NCBI GenBank assembly: GCA_958299035.1
Contig: CATQJL010000223.1
Span: 73,515,006 to 73,579,005, forward strand
From: Cylicocyclus nassatus
Taxonomy: Eukaryota; Nematoda; Chromadorea; Rhabditida; Strongylidae
Reading direction: 5' to 3'
DNA: 64,000 nt
Part shown: positions 48,661 to 59,041 of the stretch, piece after piece
How positions within the stretch are numbered: position 1 is the stretch's first letter
Layout: each line of letters opens with the position of its first letter
Program-made: the position numbers and the translations under genes
Notes under the pieces: generated by a model
The model's input: only the letters and a program-made list of their open reading frames with translations
Database searches by the model: none
What the model was told of the DNA's origin: nothing

Positions 48661-49147
48661 CTCAGACAAATCACAGGAACTTCCGCAGGACAATCCAAAT
48701 TTGTAGAAGTTTCGCAGCATTTTGTTAACTATTGCAAAGATGAAAACGTTAAAAATCGGAACTTCCGCGAGATTTTCATGCCAAACTGATAGAAAACCAG
48801 AACTTTCGCAGATCCTTCTCCAAAATCCTGCGGAAAATCCGAAAAATGCCAGAGGTTCCGCAGCACTTTGGACTGCCAGGACTTCCGCGGCACTTTGAAT
48901 GTGTTGTCTCGTGATGTTGCCTCGCCAACAACTAGAGTGCACTATCGAACATGTCAGCCGTAGCGCAGAGGATAGTAGATGGGTTCCACAGTCAATAGAG
49001 TACGGTTCAGATCTCACTTCGGTGTTCTCTTTTGCTGTTGTGGTTGGCATTCTCCGCAACTTCCGCAGGACATTTACGGAACTTCCGCAGATTGACCCGG
49101 CGGAACTTCCGCAAGCGCTCTGCGGAAGTTCTGGTCATTTCTCTGAG
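48661..49147. mobile_element. CTCAGA-ended element with CTTCCGCAG motif array
   Basis: The left end CTCAGACAAATCACAGGAAC and the complement of the right end, CTCAGAGAAATGACCAGAAC, form TIRs. AA flanks both sides. Unit 1 has the uninterrupted site (CTTGCTTGAATTCACACATA, about 21,310). Inside, about ten copies of a GGAACTTCCGCAG-like motif occur in both orientations. The end and general design match the element at 35,199, so both belong to one superfamily. Non-coding. Confidence 0.75.
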
Positions 49148-49196
49148 AATTCATGCACACAGTTGCAATACAAAAGCACACTGAAGCTTTATCACT

Positions 49197-52100
49197 TTAT
49201 TTTTTCATTTTGTTGTCATATTCTTTTAAGAACCTATTTCCTGCTGTTCTAGCGGATTCGTCGAGATTGATATGTAAAAGAGCATTTTCGATCATGACAC
49301 GATGGATGTATAGATACTGAACTTCTGTTTGAATGCATTGAGCTCGCGAACACCGCAACTCTCGGCCGATCTGAAACACAGAAGGGTAATGATAACGAAC
49401 AAAAATCTGGAAAAATCAAGCTATTTCTGCAAGTTACCTGCTCAAAGTCGACTTTGCCGCCAGCGATAATTTTTTGAAGAGCGATTTCGAGAGCTACGAT
49501 ACTGCCAGTTCGCCCAATACCGGCCGAACAATGGATAACGCATGGAGCACTTCGAATTCTAAACAAATAAAAATCTGAGAATAAAAAACAGTACAAACCA
49601 GATACCTGTCAAGAAGCTGAAGAGGAATTGTACAGGAGTGATGATCAGGAACACCTCGATCTGGCCAGCTACAAAAGCATGACAATTATCACAACGCTGA
49701 CCGGATAAGTGGGGCTGCGTCAGGAGCTGTCCGTGCCAGCGCCGTTTCAGCATCGCGTCAGAATTCGATCAATACGGGGATCGTTTGAGTGAGTCCTGGC
49801 ACGCAGCTGGCACGACTCTAAACGCTGCCTGAAAACAACTCACGTAGTCCACCGAAACAGCCGCAACTGCAATGGCTTCCGCTGTTGTGGTGGCAATTCA
49901 GCATCGGTTACGGCTAAACGATTCCTTATAAGAAATGTCGAGTTAACACTTCGTAACCTACCATAATCGGGATTTAACTCTAAGGTGAGAGATGTGGTAG
50001 TGGCGAATTCATCGGAATCTTCGCCAACATTTTTCACTTGTACCGTTGGCATAACGTCACATTTACCAACAGTTTCCGGCCAGTATACAGAACATTTTGG
50101 TCGTCCATCTTCACACGGCCTGCAAAGAAGCAAAAATCAGTACTATGCTTATAACTTTGAATTTATCATAGCCGTCTATGCATAGATTGATGTTTCAAAG
50201 AAGATGTTCTCATTGTGTAAAATACTGTCCACCTAATCATTTCGTATACGACGTGTACATGATACGAATTAATTGAGCTTTCGTTCAAAAGAAAGAAGGC
50301 ATCTCAGTAAATTTGCTACAAAAAAACTCACTTGCACAGCATGAGTATGTTTTCAATCCGTTCTTGAAAAATCATACGCCAAAAATCATGAACTGTCGAC
50401 TGTAGAGGACCCTGAAATCTGAAAGGTATGCATGTGAGATAACGACCAGGGTATGGGGGGGGGGGTAATGATATGTGACGTAGTCTGTTAAGGGGGCTTG
50501 GTTGTACTAGTGGAGAATATTGGTTAGAGTTTGCTCAATTTAGTCGGGTCACCGAAAGCTCAGAAATCCTACTGAAACGGAGCACAACAGTTTTTGACGC
50601 AAAATTCGATCAATTTTCAGCATTATCACAAACTACTCTAACCATAAAAAATGATTCGAAGAAAAATTGCCTTAGCGTCTCTCACCTGAGTACAGATGAA
50701 TTTTGTGGTGAGAAGTGGTGACTTGACGTAATTTGCGTGGATATAGTCTCCATGTTCCTTCTCACCCAATTTTAACTTCACTCGCGTTGATTCCGTGCAA
50801 ACAACATCTGAAACGCATTTCTCAGAACATAGATAAATCAAGTATCCAATGGCGGTTATGCCCAGCTCAGACAATCGACGGGACCCCTCCGCCGGACCCT
50901 CGGAAACTGCCAGGGTCGCGCCGGACCCAGTTGACCAATGAGAGAATGGCAAATGGGCGGTCCATCGCGGTGGCATCACTGGCAGGCAAATGGGAGGCTT
51001 CTCCGGCCCTGCTGCAAAGGTCCGCCATTTCTCCGGCGCGACTCTGCCAGATTTGACGGACTCCGCGCCGCAGAGATCTGCGCGGCGCGTGTCCGTTAAA
51101 TTTGGAAGAGACGCGCCGGAGAAAATGGGAGGGGTCCGGAGCAGAAATGGGAGGCCTCCGGAGCAGAAAATGGGAGGTATCCGGAGCAGAAAATGGGAGG
51201 TATCCGGAGCAGAAAATGGGGGGTATCCGGAGCAGAAAATGGGAGGTATCCGGAGCAGAAATGGGAGGTATCCGGAGCAGGCTGCGTATCGATTTGGCGC
51301 GTCGTTGCAAATCATTCATTGCGGCATCAGGCCTAGGGCATAGTGTCCACGATACCGTCGCGCTGCGATTTCTGAATGACAACTGTTACGCACCCCATCG
51401 ATGATCCGCTCTTTCGGAGACAGAGGAGTAATGTTGTCATAAGGTATTTATGAAGCTGTTAGGGCTGTAAAAAGTGGGGTGGAGGACATTAGGTCGCCGA
51501 ATTCGGAAGAGTCCCGCGCGGATTCCCTGCAGGAACGCACGTCCGCGCATGTACAAGGGTGCGTATTTGTCGCAAATGACCGCGGGGACCGCCCTTTTTC
51601 GGCGACCTAATGTCCCCCACCCTAAAAAGTGTAATAACGTTTGATCTATTCAGGAATATTCATGAGGACTATGAGGTCCTACATACTGGATTTTGCAAGA
51701 CTTTTGATGAGTAGCCGGGCTCGGGTGTACAGGGTTTCAGGGACGATTTTCCAGTAAGATTGCTGTGACAACATTACTAAGCTAGTCACCATGTCAGTCC
51801 TGATGAATTTTTGGCGAAGTTTCATCACAACTAACACTGGAAACTTCCATAGATTTTAGGTCAGTTCTGATGTTTCATTGCTATTCGTTCTTGGATGATT
51901 TTCAGTTTCAGTCGATGTTCTATTACAACCTTTATGCCCTGTACATACCTAATTTTACCGTTTTGTCTCCCATGATGATCGGTTTCAAAAATGAGCTTTC
52001 CTCATTGGGAACTATTGTCAACGATGCTGCCAAAGCATGTCTAACAGTACGTTGAGATCTTCAGAAGTCCGCTTCATCATGCTTTGTCATTGATTTCACT

Positions 52101-55100
52101 CATCTTTTAGATTTATCTCACCAAAGGTTCATCTGAAATGTATACAAAGCTTCCAAACTCTGGCCGAAATACAGTTGTTATGAATTTTGGAGACCCATTT
52201 ACCACAAGAAACTCTGCCATAGTAGTGCAGCGGTTTGACAAGCTCATTCCTAGGTGAGTCACAGTCAGCCCTTGCATTTTATTCTATACTTCTTCTGTTC
52301 CTTGCACGTTTCAGTCACGCAATATCTGATACATTCAATCGTAGGTTAATGGATTATAATGTGTTTTTAAATGTGCCTCAGTATAGTGCTTTTGCATGGA
52401 AGGATATGCCTAGCTTACTGCCCTACTCTAGAAAAGTGAGTGTACTTTATATTTCCTTTTTTGTCTGCCGATTCACGATTTTTCCATTTCTTCCGTATTT
52501 TTTCGTGTTTTTGTATAAATTCTTACTGAAATAGCAACCAAGTGGTTCAGCCATCTATCTCTGAATCTGGGCAATCTTTTTTGCTCGAGATTGAGCGGAA
52601 AGAAACGCTGTGATTCTTCTGGGCCGTAGTCGGCAGAAGTGCTTTCACAAAAAGTCTTGAGTCTTTAGAGTTTTTTCTCTTGATTGCTTTCGCAATTGAG
52701 AAAATAGTAAGAACCATTTTCTAGGCACCTCGACTGCTTCTGGGAGCCATCACAGCTTTCATGCGTTTATTCCATGCACCTACAGCGTACCTAACAGAGT
52801 AGATTGAACAAGCATTGTATGAACGATTCGCTTGGACATTTTCACCTACTGTTGTTCTCTTCTTGTGTCTTTGACGACCACTCCCCTGAGCTGTTCAATG
52901 TATACTTCCGTTAATATGAGGATAGACCCTCTCAAAAAGTAAGTGATGTTCTTAGTGAATGTTTTGAACCTAGATTTACAGATATAAACATTCATTCAAC
53001 CAAACTTCAGAATACTTTGTCAAAATTGAACGATCAAAATTGAAGATTGAATGAAACCAAGATTGAACGAATCTTCATGGTTATTTGCTCGCAGGTGGAA
53101 TGCTCATCGAACACTGCAGGATGAAATTGCGTTTGAATGGCGTTCTTTACGTGCAATAAATTGCCCGTTCCCTCACCCTGTCACGTTTTGAACGTTCGCT
53201 TATTGCTATTCTAAGGTTCACTCTTTTACACCAGTGAGTGTGAAATGATTAACGATATAAGATGGTTTTTCGAAGAAGTTTGAAAAATTTGAAATAAATG
53301 TTTAATCTCTTCGTTCTTTCTCCTATCTTCTATCCACAAACGCTAGGGGTGAGAGGGAGGGGGTAGAGTACGGGGTGAGGGTCGTGCTGAACCCCTACCC
53401 GGGGGGGGGGGAGGAGGGGGGGGTCCTATTCGGCTAATTTGGGTGGGGTTTAGAGACAAAATTGGGGTTTGGAGCTTAAAGGCAGCGTCCAGGCAAGTCT
53501 GGACCTATGGGGATTTTACATGGAAAGTACTTTTGGGGCCCTAACTAACCCACTACCCAACCGGCAGCTCAGGTAGTGCTGTAACGCCTGAGATATTCTG
53601 CTCGAAACTGGACCCCGCGACCGTGTTTCGCATGGATTCATGGCGCAAAGCGTGGACCCTGGCGCGAAACTGCCATGAATCCATGCGAATACGTTCGCGG
53701 GGGTCTGTTTCGAGGGGAATATCTCCGCCATTAGAGCACTACCTGAGCTGCTGCTTCGGCAGTGCCTTAGTTAGGGCCCCAAAAGTACTTTCCATGTAAA
53801 AGCCCCATACCAGATCTGCCTGGAAGCTGCCTTTAATTAGGGCTAATTACAGTATGCCGCGATCGGGGGGCTCCGGCGCACAAAATCGGGGGGCTCCGGA
53901 GCAGAAAATGGGAGGTATCCGGAGCAGAAAATGGGGGGTATCCGGAGCAGAAAATGGGAGGGCTCCGCCGGACAAATGGGAGACCCACCGCTGGGGATAC
54001 GCCGCGACCCTGCCACTTCTCCGGCGGAGGGGTCCGATCCGCTGTCTGAGAGGGTCAAGCGTGGGGTGTGGCACGCCACACCTTGGGGTCGTAGAGGGGT
54101 CAGGAAGAGGTGGGAGGGTCGTCATCGAGGTGACAGTGATATTAGCGACATTATGTCATAACAATGTCTGATAGACTCATTGTACAAAATACCACTGATG
54201 TTTTAGCCCATCGTCGTACAAGCACAGTAAGCATATTAAAAGAATCCTAAAAGCATAGCGGCACCATTTTCGTAATTAGCATGTCAGTAACCCCCAAGTT
54301 TCAGCGAATTTCAAGAAATATTGGGACACTCAAATGAGGTAGTCATTCTCGACATGTTAACTTTATTTCAAAGATGAGTAAACTACTTTTTTTCACTCAT
54401 TACAAGGTACTACTAGTCTTGCTTGTATTACGAATCCCACTTTAACTAACCTCCAAACTCTGGAATTGAAAGCGAGCCAAAATCTCTTTTGTCTCATTCT
54501 TTCAATTCTCAACCAGAGAAGACAATCAGGCTCAAACCATTTCTGTGAAAGTTACGAGGATCTGGCTATCAAATATACTTGTCCTTGCCGACTTTTTTCG
54601 CGATTCACGTAGTAGCGCAGACTTGGCATATCACGGTAATTCAATATTTTCGCAGTGTTTTCCGTTTGCTTAGCTAAGAAAAATCGACTATATCTTTCCC
54701 TAGGAGAAACAATTTTGAATGAAATTCCTGCTACGTGGAGAGAACGGTTTAGCAGTAGCAACCATATAAAAAAGACAGATTTGAATGCTTTGAAGGTAAG
54801 TTAAGGGGTGTGGCACAACCTGTAGCCGCCATAACTTTTTAGGGGTTGTGCCACACCTCATTAACTTGCCTTTTTAATAAGATACATATAGTTTGATAGC
54901 CTGAGTCTTACAGTTTTCATAGGAGTAATTGGGCCTGATTCATCTTCTTGCTCTGAGTAAAAGCTGGTGAAAGCGCAGCCAGTGGAAACGAAAATTGGGA
55001 CGAACGAATGAAATTTTGGCCTGCTTCTAACTCATAGTTTGATGGTTAAATGGGAAAATATGGAGCGGTGCTTTGCGTTGAGTACAAAAGGAGCTAGCTA

Positions 55101-55863
55101 ATTTACCTTCGAAATATAGTTAATCATCTTCAAAAATGTTCACTCCACATGGTGGTTTAATATTGGGTGACCCTCAGAATTTGCTAAAACTTGGCTCATG
55201 GTGGTTATTTGGCACATTAATTACGAAGATAGGCCTAATTATGCATGGTAGAGCCTTTATGTCATGAATACGGAAGAGAAGAAGGGGGGGGGGGTAGTAA
55301 GACAGAAGATAGGGGGGGGGGGAGGTCCGGCGCTTTTGGATCACACTTCTTGCGCGACCCTGGTTATGCCTCATTCTGCTGCTGACAAGAGTGCTCCCTT
55401 ACCTGAGTATCTATTCTTGAGCATATTTGATCGGAACGCTTCATAGGTGGCTGTGGTATCGAAAAAGGCGTCGAGGCGCCTGAAAGAAGAATTTGAGGCA
55501 CGATAAAGTCGACTGCACGAAATCGCCCGGGTCGCCGTAGGCTGAAGGCACGCGAGCGTACCCGCAACGCGACTCCCGAGTATGGGCGCCATGATGTCTC
55601 ATGCGCGCGAATGCCAATATTAGCCCGCAAGAGATGCGCGCGAGGGCGTTCATTCCGGGCGATTCCGTGCAGTCAACTATACTCAATATATGCATTCAAA
55701 ATAGATGGCATGGCACAAAAAGTGGAACCGCTAAAAAACAAAGAACGGAAGAACTTACTTGTACTCTTTGACAATGCCATCTACTCCTTTTTCGGATATC
55801 CGCACAACAAACTCAGCTAGCGCTTTGAGTGAGCGATCGGCATTATCATCGATTTGCTTAAAA
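49197..55863 (-). CDS. protein tyrosine phosphatase (8 exons traced, 5' end not found)
   Basis: Exons, 5' to 3': 55863-55759 (start could be 55856), 55479-55403, 50807-50686, 50411-50332, 50119-49844, 49668-49606, 49558-49438 and 49370-49197. All joins keep frame and give about 338 codons. The domain landmarks are in order: KNRYSD, DYIHANYV, GPLQSTVHDFWRMIF, KCSVYWPE, the WPDRGVPD loop with its general-acid Asp, the catalytic HCSAGIGRTG, and the C-terminal Q-loop (CIQTEVQYLYIHRVMIE). All key residues are present, so it could dephosphorylate phosphotyrosine. Single-domain phosphatases of this kind are greatly expanded in nematodes, often in the germline; that role is not shown here. The short introns are 47-66 bp, and others about 210-275 bp. 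The second intron traced is ~4.6 kb because it hosts the element nest at 50,863-55,362. The first exon and start codon were not identified. The stop overlaps AATAAA. Confidence 0.88.
51477..51622. mobile_element. Mutator-type MITE with 9-bp duplication
   Basis: The ends GGGTGGAGGACATTAGGTCG and the complement GGGTGGGGGACATTAGGTCG match over ~27 bp. TAAAAAGTG lies directly on both sides (51,468-51,476 and 51,623-51,631). The element is 146 bp with a GC-rich interior. Perfect 9-bp duplications are typical of Mutator-like elements. Confidence 0.85.
51912..52803 (+). CDS. partial unknown gene, four spliced exons
   Basis: Exons 51912-52046, 52111-52253, 52315-52435 and 52726-52803 join in frame through GT-AG introns of 64, 61 and 290 bp, with acceptors TTTCAG, TTTTAG, TTTCAG and TTCTAG. 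They give about 158 codons and a stop. Readable segments include YNLYALYIPNFTVLSPMMIG, NTVVMNFGDPFTTRNSAIVV and SAFAWKDMPSLLPYSRK. I do not recognise the family; residues look soluble or peripheral rather than a clear membrane protein. The 5' exons are missing: upstream DNA (51,286-51,900) holds a MITE and no convincing exon. A further possible exon with a stop is at 53,095. The whole piece lies inside a transposon, on the strand opposite the phosphatase. It may be a captured fragment. Confidence 0.55.
53480..53832. mobile_element. TTAA-type palindromic MITE
   Basis: Flanked by TTAA on both sides, it starts AGGCAGCGTCCAGGCAAGTC. It is ~90% identical by eye to the copy at 21,395, including the CGCGACCGTGTTTCGCATGG centre. 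Confidence 0.9.
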
Positions 55864-57067
55864 CTACGAAAATCAGAAACTGGTATTTTTTATAGCTATT
55901 CAAAATTTGCTCCAAAATATCAAATTGTTTGATTTTCTCTAGAAAGAAGGTTGTTATGTTGACTACAATGAAAAACAAACCATAAAGAATGCCGTTTAAA
56001 CCTTGAATAGGAGAAACAAACAACAAATTTTGTGCGCATTTTATGTCAGTTGACCAATATTTGCTAACGCTTTGCCAAAGGAACGCTGATCACAAAATCA
56101 CGTTATTTCCGCGGTAGGCGACATTTTCGGAATATGGTAGGCATACGGTAGATGGAACAAAACCCCAAATAGTTCGAAACTTTGCCTATTAGGTTAATCA
56201 ACATGCTGATTGTACTTATGATAATGATAGTGAACAAAACCTCAACCAAAGTGACGTCTCACGAATTGTACTGTAATATGGACACCATCCATCACGATGG
56301 CGCAGAAATCTTCAGGCACAACCGATATCAAAATCGCAATCCGCATGCCGAGAACGCCAATGCAAGGTTTTGAGCAATTTGGAATTTTCGAACATCTACC
56401 GTATACCATCGCAAACCTAGAAAAGAGTGGAAGCGCTGCAGTGCGAGATAATAAGTTGGAACATAAGTTTTGTAACAAAAATTCCAAAAAAAACTTCTAA
56501 AAATGCTCTGAGCAGCATTTTCTGTATAGTATTTTTTCATTCTATGAGATTCATGCAGTATTTTATTGTATACATTAAAGAACTTATCTCAATCAACATC
56601 AAAATTCAGAAATAAAAATTTGAATATTACAAGTTCTTATGGGCGTCTGAGCTTATATTAAGCCTATACAAATATTAGGCCGAACATAATTACACCAAAA
56701 AAGAGTTATCATTGCAGTTAAAAAGCGTAGATCAAAAAATCCACATAAAAAGTAAAATTAAATTTTTTGGCCTTTCAGCAAATTTGGGGATTATAAGTTG
56801 AAAAAAGAAAATATGAGTGTTTGCCACCGGTTCTGTTGCCTCGAGTGAAGATATATAGAAAGTGTGGGATTTTTAGGTTCTAAGTCGTATTATTTCAAAC
56901 GGATTTACTGAACCTGGAGGAGATTATGGATATTTAGAAAACTTTGGTGCAAGTTTAAGTTCCAATCTAATAAATGATATTCGGCGTATCGAATGATCCT
57001 TTTCAGTAAACAATTTTGAGTTTTTGAATCAATCAAAGCGAAGTTGTACAAAATTTTGAATAAAATA
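55864..57067. other. end of unit 2 and unique flank, no gene seen
   Basis: 55,940-56,640 aligns with 25,520-26,190. After that the sequence is AT-rich. The first exon of the phosphatase should lie upstream of 55,863, but no frame conserved with unit 1 was found. Confidence 0.4.
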
Positions 57068-57466
57068 CCCTAAAATCCCATAGATAAGAGCGGTTCAATT
57101 TACCGGTGAAAAATGAATTGGAAAAATTGAAATTGAATGCAGTCAGCCCTCTAACTTGATGGATGGATAAATAAAAATCGGAGAAGGAGTTTAGAAGAAG
57201 CTCCGCCCCTCAACTCTAAACCTCGCCCACTTAATAAACAATTCATATAGAAAAATAGCGATTTTAACGGAATTTCGGAATTTCTATATGAATTGTTTAT
57301 TAAGTGGGCGGGGTTTAAAGTTGAGGGGCGGAGCTTCTTCTAAACTCCTTCTCCGATTTTTATTTATCCATCCATCAAGTTAGAGGGGTGACTGCACTCA
57401 ATTCCAATTTTTCCAATTCACTTTTCACCGATAATTCAAACCGCTCTTCATTAATGGATTTTAGGG
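57068..57466. mobile_element. palindromic MITE, TA-flanked
   Basis: The ends are CCCTAAAATCC and GGATTTTAGGG, with TA on both sides. The two halves are inverted for their whole length and meet near 57,265; the arms contain AGCTCCGCCCCTCAACT and its complement. About 400 bp, non-coding. Confidence 0.85.
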
Positions 57467-57502
57467 TACTTCTCATAGACGAATTTTTGCAATTTCACTC
57501 AC

Positions 57503-57675
57503 CCAATTTTCAGGTTGTCCTGGTACTATGGTAGCCTTTTGTTTTGCATCGTTACGAGCTGCCTTCGACGCTTTAACAGCCGACTGTAGGCTTCCCCATA
57601 CGCGGGACGCAATCGATGACAAGTCTGATGCCGCCACTATGACTGCAACTTTGTGTTCAGAGAATGAGCGTAGAA
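57503..57675 (-). CDS. possible coding exon of an unknown gene
   Basis: A minus-strand frame without stops reads SFSEHKVAVIVAASDLSSI, then ASRVWGSLQSAVKASKAA, then KQKATIVPGQPENW. It ends at a good donor (TGG|GTGAGTG). Composition is protein-like (Ala/Val/Ser/Lys, likely helical). An acceptor is weak (GGAAG at about 57,676) and a TGA lies ~30 bases upstream in frame. The palindromic MITE starts 36 bases downstream. No neighbouring exon was recognised. Confidence 0.4.
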
Positions 57676-58757
57676 CTTCCGATTCGACAAAAACAAACGA
57701 ACAAAATCACTGGAGGAACAAAAAAAATTCAATTCCAACTCAGAGGGAAAGGCAGACAATGTAGCATTACATGAGTAAAAATTATCAGAGCAGACCTTTT
57801 CGAAGGGGGAAAGGCCTAACCAAAAAGACTCCGACGCTTCATTAGTTTGAGTAATGAAGTGTCAATGGTCGGTTGTTTTGATTCCAACAAAAAAACGGAC
57901 AAGAAGCAGAAGGATTCAAAACAGCCAATCAGAATGGTAGCATTGATCTTATATGAAAAAAAAGGATTAAAGGGTAAAAGAAGGTTTTACGAATTTTGAG
58001 AAAAACAGCCTTAAGAAAAAAAAACTTCTTGATTCTATAACGCTATACTACCTCTACTGGTAGTTTATACGCCTTAAGTGCATGTTGTTTTCATCTGCCA
58101 AATTCGTTCTAAATATAAATGATAGATTCCATGAAACGGATCTAAATAAGCTTAAAATGAGTTTTTTCGGTGACACCTTACCGATTATTTCTGCGTTATG
58201 AGCTCCCATAAAAATTTTTCCGACCTTTTATTTCTCCCACTGCCTACAGAATTTTTGCTACCGCCACTACTGTTCGAGTATTAGCCACATGAGAACCGGT
58301 CACTTTGTACATCACTGTGACGTCTATAGGACTTTGAAGGTTTTTAGAATATAACCTGATGAGAAAAAAGTTCATGGATTATCAAGTCAAAAAATTTTCA
58401 GGCGACATCATCGGTTTTGAAAATTACTGGAATTTTGCTAGACAATGGCACCGAAAGTTTTCTAGTTTTTCTTATAAATCTGCTTGACTCAAACCAATAA
58501 TTTTCTGCGTAAAACACAACTCGTGCTATCAGCAAACATGTACACTGATATTATGACAGCAAGTGTACTTTTGCTGCTACACCAAATAACTCCATAGGCA
58601 GGCTTCCTTTTTCAGTCTCTTTTTCATGATCAGAAAAAAGCGTCTGCAATGCAAAAATGGCATAAAAACACAAGCGCCTACTTCTCAGTAAGTAGTACTT
58701 TTAGAAAGTCACAACATTAGTACATTCGAAAAAGTCTTTTCTGCTATGCCTCACTTA

Positions 58758-59033
58758 CAGGGCTCGGCACGAGTTGGCTAGATGAAAATGGAAAAAACGA
58801 AGTCCCCCTTGACTTTTGGGAATTTTTACGAAGTCCCCTTTGACCCTGAACCAAATTTCTTCTAAAAACCTGAAAAATTCCCGAAAATCCCCCAAAAAAC
58901 GAAACGTCGACTAAAAAAAAGGTCGCCGTCGTCAATTTTCCGTATATCTTCGCTCACAAAAACGAAACCCCCTTTGCTTTTCGTCCCAAAAACGATATCC
59001 AGCTTGCTTGTAAGCCACCTGTGCCGAGCCCTG
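58758..59033. mobile_element. hAT MITE with perfect 8-bp duplication
   Basis: CTCACTTA stands at 58,750-58,757 and 59,034-59,041. The ends CAGGGCTCGGCACGAGTTGG and the complement CAGGGCTCGGCACAGGTGGC are hAT-like. The 276-bp interior is A/C-rich and non-coding. Confidence 0.9.
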
Positions 59034-59041
59034 CTCACTTA

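Larger units (their letters stand above)
50866..54050. mobile_element. CTCAGACA-ended element carrying 2.6 kb of foreign DNA
   Basis: The left end (50,866-51,285) matches 35,199 onward, including the 23-bp array. The right end (about 53,850-54,050, ...CTGTCTGAG) matches the right end of that element. AG flanks both sides (50,864 and 54,051), splitting the CAGGGTC end of the host hAT-like element. The array is interrupted at 51,286-53,850 by sequence that includes spliced exons of an unknown gene (51,912-52,803) and two further MITEs. Confidence 0.75.
50863..55362. mobile_element. hAT-like element (CAGGGTC ends) split by a second element
   Basis: GTTATGCC lies at 50,855-50,862 and again at 55,363-55,370; unit 1 has it once (about 23,545-23,552), so this is an 8-bp target duplication around the whole 4.5-kb insertion. 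The element's left end is CAG + GGTCAAGCGTGGGG (50,863-50,865 joined to 54,053 on). Its right end is the complement of CAGGGTCGCGCAAG. Both the 8-bp duplication and CAGGG ends fit hAT. Its own ~1.3 kb is a long palindrome centred near 54,840 (GTGTGGCACAACC / GGTTGTGCCACAC). No transposase frame. Confidence 0.75.
26290..56640. repeat. tandem duplication, unit 2 (~30 kb)
   Basis: Second copy of the block described at 4,130-26,190. It is longer because it carries more inserted DNA: the Tc1-like insertion at 28.8-31.1 kb, the retrotransposon at 36.2-39.35 kb, the Penelope-like pair at 43.7-47.5 kb and the nest at 50.9-55.4 kb are the largest. Without the insertions it is about 14 kb, close to the ~13 kb left in unit 1. 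Confidence 0.85.

Noticed and set aside
48565..49059. 164-codon minus frame
   Set aside because: It runs through the CTTCCGCAG motif array of a transposon and is absent from unit 1.
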